Shown: positions 36,861 to 46,391, counted from the stretch's first letter. The stretch: 64,000 nucleotides of DNA from Rhodococcus jostii RHA1 (GCF_000014565.1 NC_008270.1:372001-436000); one strand, 5' to 3'. Program-made: numbers and translations. Notes: generated by a model not told the origin, from the sequence alone.

Positions 36861-37595
36861 GTGATCACAGTCGACGAGCACGAGAACATCGTCGTAATCA
36901 GCATCGAGCACGGAAAGGTGAACGCTCTCGACCTCGAACTACTCGCAGAACTGTCTGCGGTGTTCAGGTCCCTGTCCACTCGGGCCGACGGCGCCGTCAT
37001 TGTGACCGGCGTCGGATCCTCCTTTTCAGCGGGAGTGGATCTTCGTCGAATACAAGACGGTGGCCGCGAGTACATCCTCACCTTCCTTCCTGCCTTGTCC
37101 GCCGCGATCCTGGACATCTTCCAGTGCCCCTTACCTGTGGTAGCTGCCATCAACGGGCATGCAATCGCTGGCGGATGCCTGCTCGCCGCCGCCGCAGACG
37201 TGCGATTCATGGGGAGAGGCAGGATCGGTCTTCCGGAGTTGGCGGTCGGCGTCCCACTTCCGGTGGCCGGAATCGAGGTGTTGCGCACAGCGATCGGACA
37301 CCATGCCTACACCATGATCACCAACGCCAGCACTGTCGCGGTGGACGAGGCCGACGGCTACGGGTTGGTCACCGCCGTGGAGCCGAAGGAGTTGGAGAGC
37401 CGCGCCATGAGCGAGGCACGCCGACTTGCTGATATTCCTCCGCATGCTTTCACTACCACCAAGGCCCAACTCCACGCTCCCACGATGGTGGCGATCGAGG
37501 CCAATGCCGAGCTCGACCGCGCGGTGACTGCAGGGTGGGTCACGTCATGGAATAGCGGACACATCAGCGACTATCTGGCGTCTCTGTCGCACTGA
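36861..37595 (+). CDS. Enoyl-CoA hydratase/isomerase family protein
   Basis: 244 residues of the crotonase fold. The oxyanion-hole segments are SSFSAGVDLRRI and AAINGHAIAGGCLLAAAADV, then GRIGLPELAVGVPLPVAG with the position of the usual catalytic Glu. GTG 36861 is selected because AGGAG lies five bases upstream; an ATG at 36786 would add a non-conserved leader. It acts on an acyl-CoA, possibly the product of the ligase or the aldehyde dehydrogenase; no direct evidence for which. Confidence 0.82.
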   Translation: MITVDEHENIVVISIEHGKVNALDLELLAELSAVFRSLSTRADGAVIVTGVGSSFSAGVDLRRIQDGGREYILTFLPALSAAILDIFQCPLPVVAAINGHAIAGGCLLAAAADVRFMGRGRIGLPELAVGVPLPVAGIEVLRTAIGHHAYTMITNASTVAVDEADGYGLVTAVEPKELESRAMSEARRLADIPPHAFTTTKAQLHAPTMVAIEANAELDRAVTAGWVTSWNSGHISDYLASLSH

Positions 37596-38289
37596 TACCA
37601 CCAGGACAGAGCAGTGGTAGTCGTATCCTCCTACCCGGGACCGACAATAATTCCCGATCCGACGTGGACAATCCCCGGCAATTGATCATCGCAGTCGAGC
37701 GTGGCCGACGTCAGAGGGGTCGGCCACAACGGTCGTGACTGTCTGGACATGCGAGATAGCAGGCTATCGGAACGCCACACAAGCAGCTAACCTCTAGAAC
37801 CTAGGAGCCCGCTGCAACAACCAACCGGACGTTCATCATCCCGGTGCTTCTTCGAAAAGGTTGCCCTGTCAATTCACGCGTCGATCGAATGAGACACGCG
37901 CTTCTTGGGTAGTTCCGCGGCCGTAGTCGTCTGGTTCCGAGCCGGCACGCTCCCTGAGCCAGTCTTCCACCAGAATCGTTCTACCAGTGTCCTGTGCTGA
38001 GCTTCCCGCATCGCGTGATCTGGGTCTGGAGTTGTTTATCTCCGCCAGGATGCTCCCCACGCCGGAACAAGACGTTCTGCGCAGGCGAGGGTCACCAAAA
38101 CCAACAAATGGTTGCGCATGGTCGGCGTAATGGGCTACCTTTTCGTGAGGCGCATCACATAGACCTGCTGAGGTTCAGTACCTGCCACCCACGAACTCCT
38201 TGACGCGGCATATTCGGCCCGCTCGGTATCGGGTGTCAATCCTGAAAAGACATGTCACACAGACGATTTTGGCAGTGGAGGAGAGAATT
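37596..38289. other. ~700-bp intergenic region
   Basis: Contains a terminator-like hairpin (37701-37727) and ATGGTTGCG at 38108-38116, an 8-of-9 match to the complement of the GGCAACCAT box, about 175 bases before the permease. No gene is supported. Confidence 0.45.
37701..37727 (+). terminator. Hairpin downstream of the enoyl-CoA hydratase-like gene
   Basis: Exact 9-bp arms GTGGCCGAC (37701-37709) and GTCGGCCAC (37719-37727) with a 9-base loop, 106 bases after the stop. No T-tract. Confidence 0.5.
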
Positions 38290-39732
38290 TTGTCGCGCGA
38301 CAACACGAAAGAGACCCATCTGGTCGGCGGTATAGACGTACACGCGGAATCACAGGCGTACCTGCAGAAGCGCCAGCTCCGGAGCGGCACTGCTGGTTGG
38401 GTTCTACTGGCAGGACTCGGCGTGAGCTACGTGGTCTCGGGTGACTACTCCGGGTGGAACTTCGGCTTAGCCGAAGGAGGATTCGGCGGGTTGACGATTG
38501 CTGTCGTAATAATCGCGGCGATGTACCTGTGCCTGGTATTGGGAATGGCTGAGCTGTCCTCGGCTCTGCCCGCCGCGGGCGGTGGGTACACCTTCGCGCG
38601 CCGCGCACTGGGACCGTGGGGCGGATTCGCGACAGGCACGGCCATCCTGATCGAATACTCGATCGCGCCCGCGGCGATCGCAACATTCATCGGTGCCTAC
38701 GTGGGTTCGCTGAATATCCTCGGGATCACCGACGGCTGGTGGCTCTACCTGGCTGTCTACGCGATCTTCATTGGGATCCACCTGTGCGGTGTGGGGGAGG
38801 CGCTCAAGGGCCTGTTCACCATCGCGGCGATCGCACTTATCGGTTTGGTGATCTTCGTCATTGCCGCCATAGGGCGCTTTGATAGCGCCAACCTGGTTGA
38901 CATCGCACCTGGCAGTGCCGCTGGAGCGTCGGATCTTCTTCCGTTCGGCTACCTCGGAATCTGGTCCGCGATCCCGTTCGCGATCTGGTTCTTTCTCGCG
39001 ATCGAGGGAGTGCCGTTGGCTGCAGAGGAGACGGCGGACCCTCAGCGCAACGTCCCCCGTGGAATTATCGCTGCGATCAGCATTCTCATGGTCACCTGCG
39101 CGGCCGTCTTGATCCTCGCAACAGGCGCAGGGGGAGCGGCATCGATTTCCGAATCGGGGAACCCGCTTGTCGAAGCGCTCGGCGACACCACCGTGGCCAA
39201 GGTAGTCAATTACATCGGCTTGGCAGGATTGGTCGCCAGCTTCTTTTCGGTCATCTATGCCTACTCCCGCCAATTGTTCGCGCTCTCACGGGCGGGTTAC
39301 TTACCCAAGGTGCTCTCGGTGACCAACTCACGAAAGGTCCCCACCCTCGCGTTGGTCGTTCCGGGAGTCGTCGGGTTCCTCTTGTCACTGACCGGCAAGG
39401 GCGCCCTCCTGCTGAACATGGCGGTGTGCGCAGCGGCAGTGAGTTACGTTTTGATCATGTTGAGCCACATCGTCCTTCGCCGCCGCGAACCGGAGATGCA
39501 TCGTCCCTATCGGACTCCTGGAGGCAGCGTGACCACTGGCTTCGCCCTCTGCGTTGCGGTCATCGCTGTCGTCGGCACGTTCCTGGTGGATGTGGTCGCG
39601 GCGTTGTGTTGCCTGGGTGTCTTCGTGATCTTCCTGTTGTACTTCGCGTTGTTTAGCCGCCATCGTCTCGTCGCCAACTCCCCTGATGAGGAGTTCGCCG
39701 CGCTGGCGCAGGCTCAGGAGGACCTTCGATGA
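38290..39732 (+). CDS. APC-superfamily permease, ethanolamine-permease type
   Basis: 480 residues with ~12 spans. GVSYVVSGDYSGWNFGLAEG, AAGGGYTFARRALGPWGGFA and AIEGVPLAAEETADPQRNVP are signatures of the ethanolamine transporter (EAT) branch. Start TTG 38290 is inferred from GGAGGAG at 38277-38283, six bases upstream; a GTG at 38275 overlaps that site, and the ATG at 38200 lacks a ribosome site. It likely imports ethanolamine or 1-amino-2-propanol for the kinase at 26991. The associated 8/9 operator-like box upstream hints at shared control. Confidence 0.87.
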   Translation: MSRDNTKETHLVGGIDVHAESQAYLQKRQLRSGTAGWVLLAGLGVSYVVSGDYSGWNFGLAEGGFGGLTIAVVIIAAMYLCLVLGMAELSSALPAAGGGYTFARRALGPWGGFATGTAILIEYSIAPAAIATFIGAYVGSLNILGITDGWWLYLAVYAIFIGIHLCGVGEALKGLFTIAAIALIGLVIFVIAAIGRFDSANLVDIAPGSAAGASDLLPFGYLGIWSAIPFAIWFFLAIEGVPLAAEETADPQRNVPRGIIAAISILMVTCAAVLILATGAGGAASISESGNPLVEALGDTTVAKVVNYIGLAGLVASFFSVIYAYSRQLFALSRAGYLPKVLSVTNSRKVPTLALVVPGVVGFLLSLTGKGALLLNMAVCAAAVSYVLIMLSHIVLRRREPEMHRPYRTPGGSVTTGFALCVAVIAVVGTFLVDVVAALCCLGVFVIFLLYFALFSRHRLVANSPDEEFAALAQAQEDLR

Positions 39733-39767
39733 AGTTCACCGCACTGGGTTCGTGTGTGACGGGTGGG

Positions 39768-40862
39768 CTAACTCCTAACAGCGCTTGAACGCTGTAGGGT
39801 CGGCCCAACCGCCGTCGAGGTGGGTTCGGCACTGATGGCGGCATTCATCGGTTCGTTCTTGCTGCGGCTCCAGGTCACCGGGCTGTGCACACCGCCCCCG
39901 GATGAATCCGGGACTGGGTTGGGGGTGAACTGTCGCCGGTAGGCGCTGGGGGAGGTCGCGAACGCGGCGGTGAAGTTCTGCCGGAAGGTGACGCTGCTTC
40001 CGAAGCCGCACGTGGACGCGATGGTGTCGACGCTCCAGTCGGTGGTTTCGAGAAGCGCGCGCGCTTCGTGCAGGCGGCGTTCGAGGATCCATCGTGCGGG
40101 TGTGGTGCCGGTGGCGTGCTGGAAGTGCCGCACGAAGCTTCGGCGGCTCATCCGGGCCTGGTCGGCAAGGCGCTCGACCGGGAGCGACTCGTGCAGGCGT
40201 ATCAGTGCCCATTCCATGACCTCGGCGATGGCTGTGTCGGTCGCTGGCCGGGTGAGGGGGCGTTCAATGTACTGTGCCTGCCCGCCTTCCCGGTGTGGGG
40301 CCACGACGAGACTGCGGGCCACCCGGGTGGCGATCGCCGCACCCAGATGCTTGCGCACCAGGTGCAGACACGCGTCGATCGCCGAGGCGGTTCCCGCGGA
40401 GGTGAGGACGTCACCATGATCGATGTAGAGCACCGAGGAGTCGACCTCGGTCCCGGGATGCCGTTCGGCGAGCTGTGGCATCGCCTCCCAGTGCGTCACC
40501 GCTGGCCGGCCGTCGAGAAGTCCGGCATCGATGAGTGCGAATGCGCCCAGGCACAGCCCGACGACGATGGCACCGCGGGTATGCGCCTGCCGGACGACCG
40601 TTTTCAGCGCGTCGCTGATCGGGGCCAGGGACAGCGGCCAGGACGGGATGATGACGATGTCGGCCCAGTTCACCGTGTCCGGTGCCCTAATGTCGCTGAT
40701 CGAATATCCCTCGGCAGTTCGGATCGAGCCAGCATGGTCCGACCAAAGCAGGGTCTCCCAATTGGGGGCGAGTTGGAGGCGGTCGAGTTCGCCAAACACC
40801 ATCAACGGTGCGGCGAGATGGAACATGGTGATGTCGTCGAACGCGTAGATGGCGATCCGCAT
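39768..40862 (-). CDS. GlxA-type AraC-family regulator with DJ-1/PfpI domain
   Basis: 364 residues. The N-terminal amidotransferase-like domain (~1-180) starts MRIAIYAFDDITMFHLAAPL and has the nucleophile-elbow-like VVGLCLGAFALIDAGLLDGR. The C-terminal AraC HTH pair includes LPVERLADQARMSRRSFVRH and IASTCGFGSSVTFRQNFTAA. GGGGGAG precedes ATG 40862. It is divergent from a cysteine hydrolase, the usual pairing. Its 3' end contains ACAGCG-CTTGAA-CGCTGT (39778-39795), a likely bidirectional terminator with the convergent permease. Confidence 0.88.
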   Translation of the reverse strand: MRIAIYAFDDITMFHLAAPLMVFGELDRLQLAPNWETLLWSDHAGSIRTAEGYSISDIRAPDTVNWADIVIIPSWPLSLAPISDALKTVVRQAHTRGAIVVGLCLGAFALIDAGLLDGRPAVTHWEAMPQLAERHPGTEVDSSVLYIDHGDVLTSAGTASAIDACLHLVRKHLGAAIATRVARSLVVAPHREGGQAQYIERPLTRPATDTAIAEVMEWALIRLHESLPVERLADQARMSRRSFVRHFQHATGTTPARWILERRLHEARALLETTDWSVDTIASTCGFGSSVTFRQNFTAAFATSPSAYRRQFTPNPVPDSSGGGVHSPVTWSRSKNEPMNAAISAEPTSTAVGPTLQRSSAVRS

Positions 40863-41005
40863 CTGACTCCCCCTGTATGGCCTGTTTTCATCGAAAGTAG
40901 GCATTTGTGCCACTCGTCGCAACTGTGAAGATACCGAAAAATCGAGCAGGAGACTCCCACACCGACAGTGGGCGTCCTAAACCCCATGACTGTGAGGAGC
41001 CCGCC

Positions 41006-41644
41006 TTGACCACGCCCCGCCGTGCCCTTGTTGTCGTCGATGTCCAGCAGGAATACTTCGACGGACCGCTCGAGATTCAGTACCCGCCCCGGGGGCAGTC
41101 GCTCGCCAACATCGTCGCTGCGGTCGACGTGGCCGCCGCCCACGACGTCCCGGTCGTCATCGTTCAGCATCGCATGCCTGACGACGCCCCGATCTTTGTC
41201 GAGGGAACGCCGGGGTGGTCGCTGCATCCAGATCTCGAGGCGCGGGTCGATTCGTCCTGTAAGCGGGTGCACAAGCAGTACGGGAGCGTGTTCGCCGGTA
41301 CCGATCTGGCCGAATGGCTGCGGGCCCGTGACGTCGACACCATCACCATCGTCGGGTACATGACCAACAATTGCGACCTCGCGACCGCGGTGGAGGCCGA
41401 GGGCCTCGGGTTCGCCGCCGAGATCCTTTCCGACGCGACCGGGTCGATCCACCTCGCCAACGAAGCCGGGCAGGTCTCCGCCCAGTCCCTGCACACCACG
41501 CTCATGGTGCTGTTGCAGTCGAACTTCGCTGCCGTCACCACCGCCACGCAATGGGCCCAAGCGGTGCAGTCCGGGACGAGCTTGCCGAAGAACAACCTGA
41601 TCGAATCGGCCGTTCAGGGCCGCTCGGCGACTGCACTCGTTTGA
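41006..41644 (+). CDS. Isochorismatase-like cysteine hydrolase
   Basis: 212 residues. The Asp-Lys-Cys triad is readable: Asp in ALVVVDVQQEYFDGP, Lys in RVHKQYGSVFAGTDL and Cys in VGYMTNNCDLATAVEAEGL. Members hydrolyse amides such as nicotinamide, ureidoacrylate or N-carbamoyl compounds. Start TTG 41006 follows GAGGAG. It is divergent from the GlxA regulator, which presumably controls it. A decayed partial duplicate lies at 42243-42594. Confidence 0.87.
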   Translation: MTTPRRALVVVDVQQEYFDGPLEIQYPPRGQSLANIVAAVDVAAAHDVPVVIVQHRMPDDAPIFVEGTPGWSLHPDLEARVDSSCKRVHKQYGSVFAGTDLAEWLRARDVDTITIVGYMTNNCDLATAVEAEGLGFAAEILSDATGSIHLANEAGQVSAQSLHTTLMVLLQSNFAAVTTATQWAQAVQSGTSLPKNNLIESAVQGRSATALV

Positions 41645-41864
41645 ATACCAACTGCACCAGAGAAGCTGAGCGCGACAGTCCCGCGAAATACCGCCAGTCC
41701 CCACAGTCCCGGCCGGGCGCGTGCAGTGGCGGCCGTCGGCTCACCGACTTACCGCTCGTTCGCTGAGCCGTGCCATGTCTGTCAGTGCAGCGCCATCCAG
41801 ATCGTGCGGAGCGCGGCAGCGCGGGATGACGGGATCTGAATCTCGTTGGGAGGTCTCACTCGTC

Positions 41865-41958
41865 GTGGATAGGGAGTTGGCCGGTACGGCGCTGGGCGTT
41901 GTGAAGTGGTTCAACGTTGAGAAGGGTTTCGGGTTCATCACGCCCGACGACGGCAGCG
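41865..41958 (+). pseudogene. Cold-shock protein fragment
   Basis: The N-terminal half of a CspA-like protein: [20 protein letters not shown] with the RNP1-type KGFGFI. After about 30 residues it runs into transposase-derived sequence, so the gene is cut by an IS3-type fragment. GTG 41865 would give a short leader (VDRELAGTA) not typical of intact Csp proteins. Confidence 0.7.
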
Positions 41959-42240
41959 CGGAAGTGGCCGTGCGCCTTGGTCCTCGAGCACCGTGGTAAC
42001 TACGCCTCGGAGTACGAGGCGATCCGCACGATCGCCGAGCGGATGTCACTGAAGTCGGAAACGGTCCGGGTCTGGGCCCGCAAGGCCGAAGCGGTGGGTG
42101 GCGGCACCTGGCTGCGTCGGCATCCGAGGCGGAGGGCGTACTCCGGGCATAACGGCGGATGAACGCCGAGCTCGAGAAGACCATCGAAATACCTAAGGCT
42201 GCAATGTCTATCTCCGCGCGGAAGTCCGACCCGCCACGCA
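41956..42240 (+). pseudogene. IS3-family OrfA fragment, frameshifted
   Basis: EVAVRL joins [20 protein letters not shown] (one-base shift) and ERMSLKSETVRVWARKAEA, the OrfA helix-turn-helix region. Further on, after more damage, MNAELEKTIEIPKAAMSISA matches the OrfA leucine-zipper end. No OrfB or inverted repeats remain. Confidence 0.7.
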
Positions 42241-42242
42241 AG

Positions 42243-42594
42243 TTCGCCGGAACGGATGTGGCGCAATGGCTACACGCGCACAACGTCGACACCATCACAA
42301 TCGTCGGATACATGACCAGCAATTGCGACCTCGCCACAGCAGTGGAGGCCGAAGGGCTCGGGTTCGAAACCGAAATCCTTTCCGACGCCACGGGTGCCAT
42401 CGATCTCGCCAACGAAGCCGACACGATCTCCGACGAAGCCTGCATACTGCACTGATGGTGTTGCTGCAGTCGAATTTCGCTGCGGTGTCGACGACCGCGC
42501 AGTGGATCGAGGCAGTGGGGTCGGACTCGACGCTGCCCAAGAGCAATCTAGTGCAATCTGCCATCGATGGACGCTCGGCGGCCGCCGTGACCTG
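42243..42594 (+). pseudogene. Partial duplicate of the cysteine hydrolase
   Basis: Begins abruptly in FAGTDVAQWLHAHNVDTITI and continues VGYMTSNCDLATAVEAEGLG, closely matching residues ~100 onward of the 41006 gene. A frameshift near 42440 is followed by ALMVLLQSNFAAVSTTAQWI and the C-terminus. The N-terminal Asp region is missing, so it cannot be active. 42595-42815 shows nothing. Confidence 0.8.
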
Positions 42595-42815
42595 ACGAGA
42601 GCGACAGCGGAGGGCGAGGGCGGAACCGAGGGCCGCCATCGGTCCGTATTGTGAACGAAGTACACGGCACAAGGCGCCCTCCTCCCCGCTGCGTGAACAT
42701 GCTTGCAGCCAGCAATATTCGTGCTCAGATTCGTACTGGTGGCCGTCGGCTAGGGTGATGGACTGCGGATCCGGTGCGCTGAGTCAATGTGCGGTCCCAG
42801 GGGGTGCTGCCAGAT

Positions 42816-43760
42816 TCATCCAATTTCTGGTGTCGTTTTCGCGCGGGTACCGGTTTCTGCTGGGCGCAGAGTGCCAACTGCGGTTTGTAGAGCTTCAAGG
42901 GTCGTTGCTGTCGCAGGAATCTGCGTGAAGTCCTTCAAGGTATATGCGGACACCGACCGGTGTGTAACAGGTCGAAGCGGCCGTGCGACGAGTTTCGGAT
43001 GGCGTAGGAACGCCAGTACGAGGCTTGGCATGACCGCGACTCCTACGCCGGCAACGACGAGGCTTTGCATCGCGAGATTGTCGTCCGTCGAGAACGCTAT
43101 CTCGGGTTCAAATCCCGCGGCAGCGCAGGATTGAACGAAGGTTGTCCTGCATCGCGGGCATCCTGCAATCCAGGCTTCGTCGGCAAGCTCCCGTAGCTCG
43201 ATCCGACGGCGTCGCGACATGGGATGGTCGATTGGAAGGACGGCCACCATCTCGTCGTCCATCAGGGGGATCTGCGAAAGTCCGCTCTCTTCCACCTCGG
43301 ACATTCCGTCGTAGCTGAAAGCGAGTGTGATGTCGCACTTTCCGTCATGGAGGAGTTGGAGAGATTCGGGTGGCTCTGCCTCCAGCAGTTGAACACGGAT
43401 GCCTGGGCGCGTTGCCTTCAAATGGGTGACGGCCGCAGCCACGATGGTGGCGCTTGCGCTGGGAAAAGCGCACACCCTGATGCGTCCTGTCGCCAAATTC
43501 TTGATCGCTGCCACCTGCTGCTCAGCGGCGTCGAGCCCGCTGAGGACACTTTGGACGTGCCTGGCAAGTACTTCACCGGCTTCGGTCAGCTGCATGTGCC
43601 TGCCGGACCTCGTGAACAGCGGCGTACCGACCGTTCGCTCCAGCGTGCGCATCTGCTGACTGATCGCGGGTTGCGTGTAGCCAAGGGCTTCTGCAGCCGC
43701 AGAGTAGGACCCGGTACGAACCACTTCGTGAAACATGCGCAACGGGCGTGATTCCAACAT
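42816..43760 (-). CDS. LysR-family transcriptional regulator
   Basis: 314 residues from ATG 43760. HTH: MFHEVVRTGSYSAAAEALGY, TQPAISQQMRTLERTVGTPL, FTRSGRHMQLTEAG. The substrate-binding domain contains AGCPRCRTTFVQSCAAAGFE. It is divergent from the M24-hydrolase operon starting at 43903, the classic LysR layout, so it probably activates that operon in response to its substrate. Confidence 0.9.
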   Translation of the reverse strand: MLESRPLRMFHEVVRTGSYSAAAEALGYTQPAISQQMRTLERTVGTPLFTRSGRHMQLTEAGEVLARHVQSVLSGLDAAEQQVAAIKNLATGRIRVCAFPSASATIVAAAVTHLKATRPGIRVQLLEAEPPESLQLLHDGKCDITLAFSYDGMSEVEESGLSQIPLMDDEMVAVLPIDHPMSRRRRIELRELADEAWIAGCPRCRTTFVQSCAAAGFEPEIAFSTDDNLAMQSLVVAGVGVAVMPSLVLAFLRHPKLVARPLRPVTHRSVSAYTLKDFTQIPATATTLEALQTAVGTLRPAETGTRAKTTPEIG

Positions 43761-43902
43761 CCGCAAAGTATAAGCACGACTATGAGCGTCTCCAACTAAT
43801 CATAGCTGGACTTTTGATTCAGAGACGCTCAGCATTAAGTCCGAACGCGATGACGCAAATCTCATCGCACACCTGACAATTCGGCAATTGGAGGCCCTAC
43901 CT

Positions 43903-45138
43903 ATGACCGCTACTACCAACATCGACAATACAGTCAGCAGCACCAACGACGCCGTTGCCGTCCGAAGTAACGAGAACTCCACCGACCTCCACATCCACTT
44001 CACCGTCTCCGAGTTCGAAGAACGCCAGCGGCGCGTTCGCGAGGCGTTGGCGCAGAACGGTCTTGACGGCCTACTACTCAGCAACATCGAAGACCAATAT
44101 TGGTTGTGCGGGCTCGATACCCTTGGCTTCACCATCTTCCACGCGATGTTCATCGGCGTGAACGGCGAACTGACCCACGTCACGCGATCCGCCGACGTCG
44201 CAAGCATCGACTACTCCTCCCTGTGCACAGATGTGCGCCTATGGGAAGACGGGTACAAAAGCTCGCGCGCCGCAGCCGTCAAGGACATGCTCAAAAGCCA
44301 TGGACTCGAGGGGAGGCGCATCGGTCTACAGCTGGACAGCCACGGCATGCTGCCCGAGCTATATCTCGAACTACGAGAGCATCTCGACGGCTGGTGCGAG
44401 CTTACAGATGCATCAAACATCCTTCGTCGGCTGCGACTCAAGAAAAGTCCGCAGGAGCTCACATACGTGCGACGTGCTGGGGAAATCCTCACGCAAGCAT
44501 CACTCGCAGCGATCGAGATGACACGGCCCGGCGCGTACGAGGGCGACATCATCGGTGAGATGTATCGGACCATTTCCGCCAGCGACGGCGGCAATTGGAA
44601 CTTCCCCTTCGGCTCAGGCCAGAAGGCACTCCTGTGCCGACCAGCAACTGGGCGTCTCACCGTTTCCCACAATGATCAGGTCACGTTCGAGCCAGGGGCA
44701 TCGTACCGGCACTACAACGTTGCCAACATGTTCACGGTGTACACCGGCCCGGAAATCGATGAACGGCACATCAAGATGCAGAAAGCCTGCGTGACGGCAC
44801 TCGACGGTGTGCAGGACGCCCTCCGCCACGGCAACACCGTGGGGCAGGTCTTCGAAGCCCATCGCTCCGCACTCGCCAGCTGCGGTTACGAACATGCACT
44901 GCTCCGCGCGTGCGGCTACCCGATGGGAATTCGCTGGGAACCCACGTGGATGGACAAACCCATGATCGTCAGGGATGACCCGACCGTGCTCGAAGAGGGG
45001 ATGGTCTACTTCACGCACATGATTCTGACCGACCGAAGCACAGGCCTCACGGCCTCTCTCGGCGAGACAGCCATCATCACCACTGACCGGCCAGAGATCG
45101 TCACACCGGTGCCTCGGCAGCCGATCATCAACAACTGA
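43903..45138 (+). CDS. M24-fold C-N hydrolase (creatinase / ectoine hydrolase DoeA-like)
   Basis: 411 residues with a creatinase-type N-domain (~30-175) and pita-bread C-domain. Instead of the metal-binding Asp-Asp of true peptidases it has VTFEPGASYRHYNVANMFTV, and ACGYPMGIRWEPTWMD with ASLGETAIIT near the end. This loss of metal ligands is seen in creatinase and in DoeA-like hydrolases. GGAGG precedes ATG 43903. It heads an operon with a creatininase-family gene, so it may open or cleave a cyclic or guanidino compound; the substrate is not readable. Confidence 0.75.
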   Translation: MTATTNIDNTVSSTNDAVAVRSNENSTDLHIHFTVSEFEERQRRVREALAQNGLDGLLLSNIEDQYWLCGLDTLGFTIFHAMFIGVNGELTHVTRSADVASIDYSSLCTDVRLWEDGYKSSRAAAVKDMLKSHGLEGRRIGLQLDSHGMLPELYLELREHLDGWCELTDASNILRRLRLKKSPQELTYVRRAGEILTQASLAAIEMTRPGAYEGDIIGEMYRTISASDGGNWNFPFGSGQKALLCRPATGRLTVSHNDQVTFEPGASYRHYNVANMFTVYTGPEIDERHIKMQKACVTALDGVQDALRHGNTVGQVFEAHRSALASCGYEHALLRACGYPMGIRWEPTWMDKPMIVRDDPTVLEEGMVYFTHMILTDRSTGLTASLGETAIITTDRPEIVTPVPRQPIINN

Positions 45139-45195
45139 CGAAACTACAGCAACAACATTAACCGTGGTTACTGCATTAGAAGTCGAGGTCGCAGA

Positions 45196-46038
45196 ATGAA
45201 TCAGAAGAGTGAACAGTCCGTGTGGATGCAGGACCTGACGTGGGAAGAGGTCGCCTCCCATATCGAGCAGGACCGAGTGGTGCTCGTGCCGTTCGGGAGT
45301 ACAGAACAGCATGGCCCGGCCGGTGTGCTCGGCGTCGACACCTACGTTGCCACCGGGATCGTGGAGGACACAGCCAAGCGCACCGGTGCGCTCTGCGCAC
45401 CGCCCATGTGGTTCGGTGATTCGCCACACCACATGGCATTTGAGGGAACTATCAGCCTTCGTACGGAAACACTCATTTCAGTCGTCAAAGACGTTTGTAC
45501 CAGCCTTGCCCACCACGGGTTCAACCGCATCGTCCTGGTCAACGGGCACAAGGGATCCAATCTTCCCGCGCTGGGGACCGCGGTCCGTGCCCTGCACGAA
45601 GAGTCCTTACCCCACGTGATTTTCGCGGTGGCTGATCCGCTCCACCTGGCTCGGAATGTTGCCCCCTCTATCAAGGAAACTAACGAACATCACGGTGGGG
45701 AACTGGAATTGTCGCAAGTCTTGTACCGATACCCCGGGAGGATTCGGACGGATCGACTCACCGGTGAGGGTGCACCCTTCGCCGAGGTCTTCGGCGGCTT
45801 CGTGGGCAACGATCTCTTCGGACCCGCACCTGACGGCGTCGACGTCGTCTGGTCGAGCCGCGAACAGCGGAAGTTCGCCCCCACGGGAAGTATGAGTTCA
45901 TCCCTCGGCGTGACCGAGGACAAGGGCAAGCAGTTCCACGGGCACCTCGTCGATCGTCTTTCCGAAGTCGTTGAGTGGCTTCGCACCTACAGTGGCCCGC
46001 TCGGATCCATTGACCCGATTTCAAAAGTGGGCGAATGA
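45196..46038 (+). CDS. Creatininase-family amidohydrolase
   Basis: 280 residues. Metal-site motifs are VLVPFGSTEQHGPAGVLGVD, VLVNGHKGSNLPAL and NEHHGGELELSQ, typical of the creatininase/MftE/ArfB superfamily. It hydrolyses a cyclic or linear amide with Zn or Mn. The pairing with the creatinase-fold gene upstream recalls creatinine to creatine to sarcosine degradation, but the downstream cysteine desulfhydrase and RidA point to a sulfur- or serine-type substrate instead. Confidence 0.85.
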   Translation: MNQKSEQSVWMQDLTWEEVASHIEQDRVVLVPFGSTEQHGPAGVLGVDTYVATGIVEDTAKRTGALCAPPMWFGDSPHHMAFEGTISLRTETLISVVKDVCTSLAHHGFNRIVLVNGHKGSNLPALGTAVRALHEESLPHVIFAVADPLHLARNVAPSIKETNEHHGGELELSQVLYRYPGRIRTDRLTGEGAPFAEVFGGFVGNDLFGPAPDGVDVVWSSREQRKFAPTGSMSSSLGVTEDKGKQFHGHLVDRLSEVVEWLRTYSGPLGSIDPISKVGE

Positions 46039-46391
46039 CAAACGTTCAACCTCAAAGGCTCCGTAGCCGCAGAAACATCAGACCCGAAAACCGCGCACTG
46101 TTCCGACACTGACCGAGCCGGCAGACCGAGCTGGCCGTGAATTTCAATAATCCCTCGGTTGGCGCCGAGCCAGACGGTCCAACCGAGGGGCACGCGGACT
46201 TCCCCATCAGTAGCGGGAGACGCCTGGTCCTCGCCGGCAGTCCAGTGCAGCAGTCACTCAGCAGTCGCCCTATCTGCGTATTCCAAACGACACAAGGTCG
46301 CATCGTCACCGGCGCGCTTCCCATCGACGCCGGATTCCTGCCTCAGCTCGCGTGTTGAGGCCCTCGCAACCAGCCAAGAAGGCCGATTCCT
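46039..46391. other. Intergenic stretch, nothing recognised
   Basis: About 350 bases between the amidohydrolase and the transporter. No supported gene; the transporter may have its own promoter here. Confidence 0.4.

Noticed and set aside
41865..41999. Functional cold-shock protein
   Set aside because: Only about half the domain is present before transposase-derived sequence begins.
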